Translations under genes and position numbers: made by a program
The notes under the pieces: generated by a model
What the model was told of the DNA's origin: nothing
Seen by the model: only the letters and a program-made list of their open reading frames with translations
The model's database searches: none
Assembly (NCBI GenBank): GCA_020852855.1
Contig: JADZAA010000054.1
Location: forward strand, 1-55,458
Length of the DNA: 55,458 nucleotides
Reading direction: 5' to 3'
From: Bacteroidota bacterium
GTDB lineage: Bacteria > Bacteroidota > Ignavibacteria > Kapaibacteriales > UBA961
In this document: piece by piece, positions 18,152 to 25,879 of the stretch
Numbering within the stretch: position 1 is the first letter of the stretch
How the letters are laid out: each line of letters starts with the position of its first letter

Positions 18152-18287
18152 ATTAAATGTTAGGAAATAATACTGCTGTACTTACGTTTGAACATTGATT
18201 TTAAGTGTCGGAATTGTTACGCTTGACTGTTGAATCCAACGTTTTGCGGAATCTTTTCGCTTTTTCTGTCGGCGATGCAAAAACACT

Positions 18288-18319
18288 TTTGTCGGAATCG
18301 GTACATTAGCGTATTTTTG
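18288..18319 (+). promoter_or_regulatory. Bacteroidota-type promoter upstream of the HNH gene
   Basis: TTTG (18288-18291), 20 bases, TATTTTTG (18312-18319): a full match to the -33 TTTG / -7 TAnnTTTG promoter of this phylum. Transcription would start near 18326, leaving a leader of about 125 bases. Confidence 0.55.
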
Positions 18320-18330
18320 CCGTAAAAATC

Positions 18331-18367
18331 ATGCGGAAATTTCGCCGCATACTTTTCCTTTATTTTA
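18331..18367 (+). other. Hairpin in the leader of the HNH gene
   Basis: ATGCGG (18331-18336) / CCGCAT (18345-18350), 8-base loop, followed by a pyrimidine-rich T stretch. It lies just after the predicted start site, so it could be a leader attenuator; it is too far from the Gfo/Idh gene to be an obvious terminator for it. The short stem makes the call weak. Confidence 0.35.
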
Positions 18368-18451
18368 TTTTGGAACAGCACCTTCAGTTATCTTAAAAAT
18401 CATGGATTTGAGCGACGTTTCCTGACGGCCGAACCGGAACGTGCGACCTCG

Positions 18452-18955
18452 TTGAACGTCAAAGCCCTGGTATTAAATCAAGGCTACGAGCCAATCAGCA
18501 TTTGCACCGCCCGAAAAGCACTTACAATGCTGTTGTTGCTTAAGGCCGAACTTATTGCCGCACGCGGCGATAGGATTATACGTTCGGCGGCAACGGCTTT
18601 TCCTTATCCGAGCGTAATCAGAATTTCGTCCTATATTTATGTTCCTCATAAGAACATAGATTTATCGCGAAAAAATATATTACGACGCGACGGAATGCGT
18701 TGTCAGTATTGCGGTTCGCCAAGCGCACCTCTGACGATAGACCATATAATACCGCGTTCCCGCGGCGGCGGCGACACTTGGGAAAATCTTACAACTGCTT
18801 GTATTGTATGTAACAACAGAAAAGGAAACAGAACGCCCGAAGAAGCGCGTATGAGATTACTTACACAACCTCGCAAGCCGAATCATGTATTGTTTTTAAG
18901 GCAATATATCGGCAGAGTGGACGAAAGTTGGAAACCTTATCTTTTTATGGATTAA
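18452..18955 (+). CDS. HNH endonuclease family protein
   Basis: 167 residues. The start is TTG at 18452: no in-frame ATG or GTG exists between 18401 and 18452, and the protein then begins NVKALVLNQGYEPISICTARKA, which is how this family starts. The C-terminal half has the HNH zinc finger: Cys84-x2-Cys87 (RCQYCG), Asp97-His98 (IDHIIPRSRGG), Asn112 and Cys117-x2-Cys120 (CIVCNNRKG). This family of short HNH proteins is widespread in bacterial chromosomes and its physiological role is unclear; nuclease activity is inferred from the motif only. It is followed 61 bases later by a UmuD-like gene. Confidence 0.85.
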   Translation: MNVKALVLNQGYEPISICTARKALTMLLLLKAELIAARGDRIIRSAATAFPYPSVIRISSYIYVPHKNIDLSRKNILRRDGMRCQYCGSPSAPLTIDHIIPRSRGGGDTWENLTTACIVCNNRKGNRTPEEARMRLLTQPRKPNHVLFLRQYIGRVDESWKPYLFMD

Positions 18956-19016
18956 GTTTTCATTTTTATTTTTAATATTTTTACATTCCTCTTTTTTAAT
19001 ATTTTTCGAGCATAAT

Positions 19017-19430
19017 ATGAATCTTTGTAAAATCAAAGAAGACAACCGTATTATACGGATGTTTTCCGAATCTGCGCCATGCGGTGCGCCGCGCAATATA
19101 GGAAGTGAACTCGAAACCGAAATTTACTTCGGCAAATACTGGGTGCCCGATTCGCGAGACTGCTATGCCGTTACCGCTGTAGGCGATTCTATGATTGGCG
19201 CACATATTTTCGACGGCGATATGCTGGTAATAAATTGCGGCGTAGAGCCTGCAAACGGGCGCGTAGTAGTTGCATGGCTAAACGGCGAACTTACGGTAAA
19301 GCGGCTGTTTATTGATGGCGGACGAATTGAACTGCGCCCCGATAATGCATTTTACAGAACAATTACAATTTCAGAAGACGACGATTTTCGCGTTCTCGGC
19401 GTAGTAACGTCCGTTCATCGAGAATTGTAA
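19017..19430 (+). CDS. UmuD-like S24 self-cleaving peptidase
   Basis: 137 residues, the length of UmuD and too short for LexA since it has no DNA-binding HTH. A Cys22-Gly23 bond (SAPCGAP) matches the self-cleavage site, Ser58 (VGDSMIGAHIFDGD) is the nucleophile and Lys95 (GELTVKRL) the general base. In the classical system RecA filaments trigger cleavage and the product joins UmuC to make DNA polymerase V. No umuC is next to it: the neighbours are an HNH protein and, 11 bases downstream, a glycosyltransferase. No LexA box was recognised upstream, where the sequence is only T-rich. Confidence 0.88.
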   Translation: MNLCKIKEDNRIIRMFSESAPCGAPRNIGSELETEIYFGKYWVPDSRDCYAVTAVGDSMIGAHIFDGDMLVINCGVEPANGRVVVAWLNGELTVKRLFIDGGRIELRPDNAFYRTITISEDDDFRVLGVVTSVHREL

Positions 19431-19441
19431 TATTCAGCATA

Positions 19442-20581
19442 ATGCGCATAGCCCACGTCAGCACATTCGACACGAATAATATTCGCAGCTGGTCGGGAAC
19501 GGGATATTATATTCCGCGCTCATTAATTTCGGCCGGTATGAAAATTGACCCAATCGCTCCGCTTTACGAACACAATTCGCTTTATTTCAAGGCAAAGCAG
19601 GCTTGGCATCAATACGTGCTTGGCCAAAGGCATTTACGCTGGATAGAACCGGGAATTTTACGCGGCTATGCACAACAAATAAAGCGGCGTTTATCACCCG
19701 AACAATCGTTGATATTTTCAATTTGGACGCACCCTGTAGCATTTCTTGAAACGTCATTGCCTATTATTTTTTGGGCAGACGCAACATTTGCGAAAATGGC
19801 GGAATTTTATCCTGATTGGTCGAAATTGTCGCCGGCTGCTGTTCGCAACGGACATCTTGCCGATAGAAATGCGTTGCAAAAAGCCGCTATTGCCATTTAT
19901 TCATCGGATTGGGCGGCACAATCGGCCATAAAAGATTACGGTGCCGCGCCGGAACGTATTCGCGTCGTTCCTTTTGGTGCAAATATTCCCGATGCACCCG
20001 ATGAGCCTCTAATTCGCCAATTCATACGCAATAGAACTGCCGACCGGATATTGCGCCTGCTGTTTGTCGGTGTGGAATGGTTACGCAAAGGCGCGGATAT
20101 TGCCGTTGAAACTGTTAAATTACTCAATGACGGCGGCATTCCCGCTCAATTAACCATTATCGGTTGCGTTCCTCCGCCCGGCATAAAACCACCGGAATAC
20201 GTTAAAATCATACCATTTCTTGATAAACACAAGCCCGAAGACGCAAAAATTTTTCGTCAAAGTTTCGAGCATGCGCGATATTTTATTCTGCCGTCGCGTG
20301 CCGAAGCATTCGGCATAGTAATGTGCGAAGCAAGCGCGTTCGGCGTTCCGTCATTCGTACCGAATACAGGAGGTATTCCGTCGGTAATACGAACCGAAGA
20401 AAACGGCATTTTACTTTCCGCTGCCGCCCAAGCCGCAGAATACGCCGCTGCAATAATCGCTGTGGAAGAAAACAGGAAATATGATGATTTCGCGCTTTCG
20501 TCATTTGCCGAATTTAAACGGCGATTAAATTGGGAAGTCGTCGGAAAAACCGTTGCGAATATTATTAAAGAAATTGTATGA
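19442..20581 (+). CDS. Family 4-type glycosyltransferase
   Basis: 379-residue retaining GT-B glycosyltransferase that would add a sugar from a nucleotide donor to an envelope glycan or a similar acceptor. The N-terminal domain is less conserved (HVSTFDTNNIRSWSGTGYY). The C-terminal domain has LFVGVEWLRKGADIAVE and the Glu-x7-Glu region PSRAEAFGIVMCEASAFGVP, which binds the donor phosphate. It starts 11 bases after the UmuD-like gene, so the two are probably co-transcribed although functionally unrelated. Donor and acceptor are unknown. Confidence 0.85.
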   Translation: MRIAHVSTFDTNNIRSWSGTGYYIPRSLISAGMKIDPIAPLYEHNSLYFKAKQAWHQYVLGQRHLRWIEPGILRGYAQQIKRRLSPEQSLIFSIWTHPVAFLETSLPIIFWADATFAKMAEFYPDWSKLSPAAVRNGHLADRNALQKAAIAIYSSDWAAQSAIKDYGAAPERIRVVPFGANIPDAPDEPLIRQFIRNRTADRILRLLFVGVEWLRKGADIAVETVKLLNDGGIPAQLTIIGCVPPPGIKPPEYVKIIPFLDKHKPEDAKIFRQSFEHARYFILPSRAEAFGIVMCEASAFGVPSFVPNTGGIPSVIRTEENGILLSAAAQAAEYAAAIIAVEENRKYDDFALSSFAEFKRRLNWEVVGKTVANIIKEIV

Positions 20582-20939
20582 TAATATTTTTTTCAATACC
20601 GTAACCACTTGCTTTTTAATTCAGGGAATAATACGGCAAGCCGATATTTGAAAATATCTTCCTATTCCGTATAATTTTCGGTGTTGTGTTAATCCGACCG
20701 AATATACGAATATGTTTTTATCTATGCAACCAGATAAATAATTCCGAATATTTTTACCGACAAAAACGTATATTTTTATTTTATCTGTTATTTTAATTTA
20801 TCCTCCTGATGTTTTCGACATTTTTCTTTGGGTTCTTTGCCGCATATTCAAAGAGTTGCATAACGGTTTAATCGGCAAAAACCGTTATTTTCGCTTAATT
20901 CCTGCAATAATTTCACAATAGTTTCTACCGCTTACTCTC
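20582..20939 (+). other. Intergenic AT-rich region before purB with one structured element
   Basis: No gene seen. A nested hairpin lies at 20631-20672: inner stem GATATTT/AAATATC with a 2-base loop, outer stem ATACGG/CCGTAT, with unpaired bases between. It may terminate the glycosyltransferase transcript, but no long T-run follows. The rest is A+T-rich leader; no purine riboswitch pattern was recognised. A TATTTTCG near 20890 is a possible weak -7 box for purB. Confidence 0.4.
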
Positions 20940-22235
20940 ATGATAGCACGCTATACACGCCCGGAAATTGGCGCAATTTGGAGCGATGAAAACCGCTTTC
21001 GTATTTGGCTCGACATAGAAATACTCGCTTGCGAAGCGCAAATGCAACTCGGCATTATTCCGCCCGAGGCAGTCGAAGAAATACGCTCAAAAGCAAATTT
21101 TGACACGATGCGAATACTCGAAATCGAAGAGACCGTAAAGCATGACGTTATCGCTTTTCTGACAAATGTAGCGGAATACGTGGGACCCTCCTCGCGGTTT
21201 ATTCATCTCGGCATGACCTCAAGCGACGTTTTAGATACTTGCCTTGCCGTACAGTTGAAACAAGCGGGCGAACTGTTGCTGGCCGGCTTGGAACGTTTGC
21301 AAACAATTCTGGCACGGCGAGCAAATGAATTTAAGCATACGGTTTGCGTTGGGCGCACACATGGCATTCATGCAGAAGCGACTACGTTCGGTCTGAAAAT
21401 CGCCTTGTGGCACGAAGAATGTAAACGCAATATAACTCGGTTAAAACAAGCAAATTACGTAATCGCCGCAGGAAAAATCAGCGGCGCCGTAGGCACTTTC
21501 GAACATCTTTCGCCTTTTGTGGAACAGTACGTTTGCGGGCGCTTAGCTCTGACTGCCGAGCCGGTTTCCACACAAGTAACTCAACGTGACAGGCATGCGG
21601 AATTTCTTTCCACGCTTGCAATTATAGGCTCTTCATTAGAAAAAATCGCACTTGAAATAAGGCATTTACAACGTAGCGAGGTTCTCGAAGCCGAAGAGTT
21701 TTTCTCGAAAGGTCAAAAAGGAAGTTCGGCAATGCCCCACAAACGCAATCCCATAGTATCCGAACGTATATGCGGACTGGCGCGTCTGCTAAGGGCGAAC
21801 GCTTCGGCCGCATTGGAGAACAATGCTCTCTGGCATGAACGCGATATTTCGCATAGCAGCGTAGAGCGCGTAATTTGCCCCGATTCCACAATAACTCTCG
21901 ACTATATGTTGCATCTTGCCGCAAATTTAATAGATAATTTATTGGTTTATCCGCAAGCAATGCAGGCAAATATTGAACGCACTTTCGGACTTGTATATTC
22001 CGGAACAGTTCTGCTCGAATTGGTAGGTTGCGGAATAACACGCGAAGAGGCTTATGCGCTTACTCAAAGATCTGCAATGAAAACATGGGCGGAAAAACGC
22101 CCTTTGCGAGAAGTTTTGCGGGAGGATACGGAAGTTATGTCTTTGCTCGACGGAGAGCGACTCGACAATATCTTTTATTCGTCGACTCGTCTTTTTGAGC
22201 GCGTTAATTATATATTTGACCGCTGCGGACTGTAA
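20940..22235 (+). CDS. purB: Adenylosuccinate lyase
   Basis: Fumarase-superfamily enzyme that acts twice in purine synthesis: SAICAR to AICAR, and adenylosuccinate to AMP, each time releasing fumarate. The superfamily signature is SSAMPHKRNP. Other family blocks are TSSDVLDTCLAVQ, GRTHGIHAEATTFG, SGAVGTFEH and the N-terminal ARYTRPEIGAIWSDENRF. 431 residues is the usual length. It begins at ATG 20940 after a long leader. Downstream lies an AT-rich accessory patch, so purB marks the boundary of core sequence. Confidence 0.95.
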   Translation: MIARYTRPEIGAIWSDENRFRIWLDIEILACEAQMQLGIIPPEAVEEIRSKANFDTMRILEIEETVKHDVIAFLTNVAEYVGPSSRFIHLGMTSSDVLDTCLAVQLKQAGELLLAGLERLQTILARRANEFKHTVCVGRTHGIHAEATTFGLKIALWHEECKRNITRLKQANYVIAAGKISGAVGTFEHLSPFVEQYVCGRLALTAEPVSTQVTQRDRHAEFLSTLAIIGSSLEKIALEIRHLQRSEVLEAEEFFSKGQKGSSAMPHKRNPIVSERICGLARLLRANASAALENNALWHERDISHSSVERVICPDSTITLDYMLHLAANLIDNLLVYPQAMQANIERTFGLVYSGTVLLELVGCGITREEAYALTQRSAMKTWAEKRPLREVLREDTEVMSLLDGERLDNIFYSSTRLFERVNYIFDRCGL

Positions 22236-22258
22236 ATCACTCCGTAATTTGAATTATT

Positions 22259-22441
22259 ATGTATTTTTTGCAGATATTTTATGTAAAAACGTTTAATAAG
22301 CATTTTTTCACTTTATATTTTACGGTTTTATCGTTGTCGGCCGTTAAATACGACCCGGTAGCATATCGAAAAGAGACTGTATTAAAAATAAGCAGAGAGG
22401 TTACCGAAAATATCTTGAAGAAACTTTATCCCGACGACTGA
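22259..22441 (+). CDS. Hypothetical 60-residue ORF before the adenine methyltransferase
   Basis: A 60-codon frame ending one base before the methyltransferase ATG. The first half is hydrophobic (FFTLYFTVLSLSAV) and the second is a charged amphipathic helix (ETVLKISREVTENILKKLYPDD). No family is recognised. It could be a real small gene coupled to the methyltransferase or the C-terminal remnant of a lost neighbour. The tight spacing to the next gene is the main support. Confidence 0.35.
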   Translation: MYFLQIFYVKTFNKHFFTLYFTVLSLSAVKYDPVAYRKETVLKISREVTENILKKLYPDD

Positions 22442-22442
22442 T

Positions 22443-23441
22443 ATGAATTACATCGGCTCAAAGCATAAACTTTCGGAATTTATCAAACAATCGGTTTTTT
22501 CGGTTGCAGGTAACGATTTGTCCGATAAAATTTTTTGCGATTTATTTGCCGGAACAGGAATTGTCAGTCGATATTTTAAAACAGAAGTAAAGCAAATAAT
22601 AAGCAACGATATTGAATATTACGGTTATGTGCTTAACCGGAATTACATTGAAAATCACCACACTTTCGAATATAATCATTTGCTTCAAGAGCTTAACAAG
22701 CTTGAAGGAACAGCAGGCTTTGTATTCGAAGAATATTCGGAAAACGGAAAATCTCAACGTCTGTATTTTTCCGAAAAGAACGGTAAAAAAATAGATGCCG
22801 TAAGGCAAAGAATAGAAGTTTGGAAAAAGGATATATCCATAACAGACGACCAATATTATTTCCTTTTGGCCTCACTGTTAGAGAGTGCCGATAAAGTTGC
22901 AAATACGGCTTCAGTATATGGTGCTTTTCTGAAACATATAAAAGGAACCGCTCAAAAAGAAATGATTGTAGAACCGGCTTTGTTTATCGTAAACGACAAT
23001 GCCCATAAAGTTTTTAATACGGACAGTAACGAATTAATTAAAAATATCGCGGGCGACATATTATACCTTGACCCGCCATATAATGGCCGACAATACGGTG
23101 CTAATTATCACCTGCTGAATACTATTGCCAAATACGACGACTTTGCACCAAAAGGAAAAACGGGGCTTCGACAATACATAAAATCAAACTATTGCAGTCG
23201 TAATTCCGTAAAAATAACATTCGACGATTTAATTAAGAATGCACGATTTAACTTTATCTTTTTGAGTTACAACAATGAAGGTCTGATGAGCGTACCGGAA
23301 ATAAAATCAATTATGTCGAAATATGGTAATTACGACTTGTTTACAACGGATTATCAACGTTTCAAAGCCGACAAAGAAGAAAGCCGGAATCACAAAGCAA
23401 ACTCAACAACCGAGTATTTGCATATATTGGAGAAACGGTAA
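22443..23441 (+). CDS. D12-class DNA adenine-N6 methyltransferase
   Basis: Transfers methyl from S-adenosylmethionine to adenine N6 in a specific DNA site. 332 residues. The N-terminus MNYIGSKHKL is typical of the class. SAM-binding motif I is DLFAGTG (residues 33-39), an SNDIEYYG acidic motif follows, and catalytic motif IV is DPPYNGRQYG (about 210-219). The target recognition region lies between them. The motifs are intact, so it is probably active. No matching restriction enzyme gene is intact beside it; only a severed type IIG N-terminus follows. The gene is visibly richer in A+T than purB or der, suggesting transfer. Confidence 0.9.
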   Translation: MNYIGSKHKLSEFIKQSVFSVAGNDLSDKIFCDLFAGTGIVSRYFKTEVKQIISNDIEYYGYVLNRNYIENHHTFEYNHLLQELNKLEGTAGFVFEEYSENGKSQRLYFSEKNGKKIDAVRQRIEVWKKDISITDDQYYFLLASLLESADKVANTASVYGAFLKHIKGTAQKEMIVEPALFIVNDNAHKVFNTDSNELIKNIAGDILYLDPPYNGRQYGANYHLLNTIAKYDDFAPKGKTGLRQYIKSNYCSRNSVKITFDDLIKNARFNFIFLSYNNEGLMSVPEIKSIMSKYGNYDLFTTDYQRFKADKEESRNHKANSTTEYLHILEKR

Positions 23442-23639
23442 AATACGGCGGATAAAATAATTCAACAAACAAGTTTTCATGTATTTTATCGCTCAATTTA
23501 TCACTTATTTACGTTTTCCGGCGTTTCCGACTGTACGGTTATTTTCGCTTTTACCGTTTTTTCTCTATATTTTTCTTGAAACAACTCTGCAATAAACCGA
23601 CAACAGCTTGCCGTTATATCAACTTTACCCGAAATTAAA
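23442..23639 (+). other. Intergenic AT-rich gap inside the methyltransferase patch
   Basis: Low-complexity T-rich sequence with no gene on the plus strand. An open frame runs across it on the minus strand (23501-23827), but it overlaps the restriction-enzyme remnant and has no recognisable protein. Confidence 0.4.
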
Positions 23640-23843
23640 ATGGTTCTAAGTTGGAACGAAATAAAAGACCGAGCATTAAAATTCTCAAAAGAATGGGCAG
23701 ATACTTCAAACGAAGAAGCAGACGCAAAACCATTTTTAGTCGAGTTTTTCAATGTGTTCGGCATTACAAACAAACGAGTTGCTACTTTTGAACATAGAAT
23801 AAAAAAAATGGACGGCAAAGAAAACATATATGATGTTAATTAA
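23640..23843 (+). pseudogene. Truncated N-terminus of a type IIG (MmeI-like) restriction-modification enzyme
   Basis: 67-codon frame. The protein starts VLSWNEIKDRALKFSKEWAD and continues to FFNVFGITNKRVATFEHRIKKMDGKE. From memory this is the start of the large MmeI-like enzymes (about 900 residues) that fuse nuclease, adenine methyltransferase and target recognition. In complete members the next segment reads roughly GYIDLFWKG, the nuclease core; here the frame turns to NIYDVN and stops. The nuclease, methyltransferase and recognition parts are absent, and the next gene begins on the very next base. It is most likely a deletion remnant, though a small expressed peptide cannot be excluded. 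Confidence 0.65.
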
Positions 23844-24389
23844 ATGTCCGATAATTCTTTGATCATTTTATCCGATTTATGGGGCACAGACAATGCCTCA
23901 TGGATTTCATATTATACAAAACCTCTAAAAAGTATATTCGACATAAGATTATATGATTGTAGAAAATTGGCCGGAATAGACGCGAATATAAATCAAGAAA
24001 ATATTATTCACACCCAATTTCTTGAAGGCGGCATTGAAAAAGCGGTGATAAACCTGCTTAAAGAAGAAAATGACGAGATAATTGCATTGGGATTCAGCAT
24101 AGGGGGACTTATTGCATGGCGTGCAGCATTGGCGGGATTAAAAATAAAATATATGTGCCTTTTGTCATCTTCGCGGCTACGATACGAAACTGAAATGCCG
24201 AATTGTTCAATGGATTTATATTACGCAGAATTTGACGATTTTCAACCGAGCGGAGATTGGTTTCAAGCTCATGAAATCAAACGAAATATAATTAAAAACG
24301 AGAAACACGAATTTTACCGGAAGAATAAATTTGCCAAGACGATATGCGATAATATATCGGCAAAACAAGTAAAGGCGCAGGCCGATTAA
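23844..24389 (+). CDS. Small alpha/beta-hydrolase-like protein
   Basis: 181 residues. The nucleophile elbow GFSIGG fits the alpha/beta-hydrolase pattern G-x-S-x-G, with the Ser in a strand-turn-helix setting (EIIALGFSIGGLIAWRAALAG). The N-terminal ILSDLWGTDNASW segment looks like the oxyanion-loop region. A late His (KNEKHEFYRK) may be the catalytic one; the acidic residue is not clear. Substrate unknown. It is short for the fold, so lid segments are lacking. The start abuts the stop of the restriction-enzyme remnant. Like its neighbours it is A+T-rich. Confidence 0.7.
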   Translation: MSDNSLIILSDLWGTDNASWISYYTKPLKSIFDIRLYDCRKLAGIDANINQENIIHTQFLEGGIEKAVINLLKEENDEIIALGFSIGGLIAWRAALAGLKIKYMCLLSSSRLRYETEMPNCSMDLYYAEFDDFQPSGDWFQAHEIKRNIIKNEKHEFYRKNKFAKTICDNISAKQVKAQAD

Positions 24390-24538
24390 CATAATACTCC
24401 CGGAGTAAAACGGAGCGTCCGTACAATAAATAACGATATATTTCGCTTTCGACATAAAAAATTTCTTGCTTAGCAATGCATATATTGCATAGCCGACGGA
24501 AAACACTCATTTTCACGACATTTTTCCGAAAACCTTAT

Positions 24539-25867
24539 ATGAATGTAATTGCCATAGTAGGCCGTCCGAACGTAGGCAAATCCACTTTATTCAATCGTAT
24601 AATCGAGCGGCGCGAAGCCATTGTCGAGGATACGCCGGGCGTTACACGCGACCGAATTTATGCTGCCGGCGAATGGAACGGCAAATCTTTCGTTTTGATT
24701 GACACGGGTGGAATGTTGCCGGAAAATGAAGGTGTTTTCGAGCGCGCCATTCGCGAGCAGGCGATGATTGCAATTGAAGAAGCCGATGCGATTATTTTCG
24801 TAGTTGACGGTAAAGAAGGAATTACGCCGATAGACCGCGACATTGCATCTACACTTCGCCGCAGCAATAAGCCCATTACGCTTGTGGTTAATAAATGCGA
24901 TAACGTAAAAGAGGATTTGCAGGCTTATGAATTTTCGGAGCTTGGGCTTGGCGAACCGTTTGCGATAGCCGCGTCAAACGGCCGCAATACAGGCGATTTT
25001 CTCGACCATGTAACCGCCTCACTTGACGATGTATCGGACGGCACAGAAGACACGCGGCTTAAAATTGCTCTAATCGGTCGCCCGAACGTAGGTAAATCGA
25101 GCTTAACCAACGCTTTACTCGGAAAAGACCGTTCTATCGTAACCGATATTCCCGGCACCACGCGCGATGCGATTGACAGCGTTTTGAAATACTACGGCGA
25201 GGAGATTTTATTGATTGACACGGCCGGTTTGCGCCGCCGCAGTCATATTCGTGAAAATATCGAGATGTACAGCGTTATGCGGACGGCACGCGCTATCGAG
25301 CGATGCGACGTAGCCGTGGTAGTTCTCGACGCGGAACGCGGATTAGATATGCAGGACAAACGCATAATCGGCGATGCGGTTGCCGCACGCAAGGGCGTTA
25401 TTATTGCTGTAAATAAGTGGGATTTGATTGAAAAGGAAACTAATTCGGCCGCTTTATTCACAAAGAAAATTCACGAAGAACTTCGCACTTACGATTTTAT
25501 ACCCGTCGTTTACATTTCCGCACGTACAAAGCAACGTATTACGAAAATCGTAGAAATGGCAAAGGAAATTCAAGCGCGGCGCACAACGCGAATTTCTACA
25601 TCCAAACTTAACGACGCATTGCTTGAAGACATCAATAATACGCCGCCGCCGTCGGTTCGCGGTCGCGATATGCGCATAAACTACATAACGCAGGTAAAAA
25701 CTGCACCGCCGATGTTTGCGTTTTTTTGCAATTATCCCGAAGATATACCGGATTCCTACAAACGTTTCCTTGAGCGCACATTGCGCAGGCACTATGACCT
25801 TGAAGGAACGCCCGTTTCATTTCTTTTCCGCCGTAAAAACAAGAAATGGGAAGATTTGGAAAATTAA
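24539..25867 (+). CDS. der: Ribosome-assembly GTPase Der (EngA)
   Basis: Essential GTPase with two tandem G domains that helps mature the 50S ribosomal subunit. ATG 24539 gives the canonical start MNVIAIVGRPNVGKS. The first domain has NKCD at about residues 119-122 and the second has GRPNVGKSS at about 181-189, then DTAGLRRR and NKWD. A C-terminal KH-like domain has PPMFAFFCNYPEDIPDSYKRFL. 442 residues is the normal length. It is convergent with the VWA-OmpA gene, only 12 bases apart. Confidence 0.97.
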   Translation: MNVIAIVGRPNVGKSTLFNRIIERREAIVEDTPGVTRDRIYAAGEWNGKSFVLIDTGGMLPENEGVFERAIREQAMIAIEEADAIIFVVDGKEGITPIDRDIASTLRRSNKPITLVVNKCDNVKEDLQAYEFSELGLGEPFAIAASNGRNTGDFLDHVTASLDDVSDGTEDTRLKIALIGRPNVGKSSLTNALLGKDRSIVTDIPGTTRDAIDSVLKYYGEEILLIDTAGLRRRSHIRENIEMYSVMRTARAIERCDVAVVVLDAERGLDMQDKRIIGDAVAARKGVIIAVNKWDLIEKETNSAALFTKKIHEELRTYDFIPVVYISARTKQRITKIVEMAKEIQARRTTRISTSKLNDALLEDINNTPPPSVRGRDMRINYITQVKTAPPMFAFFCNYPEDIPDSYKRFLERTLRRHYDLEGTPVSFLFRRKNKKWEDLEN

Positions 25868-25879
25868 AGCGGGCTGGGG

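Noticed and set aside
23501-23827. 108-codon frame on the minus strand
   Set aside because: It overlaps the restriction-enzyme remnant on the other strand, has no recognisable protein and no ribosome-binding site.
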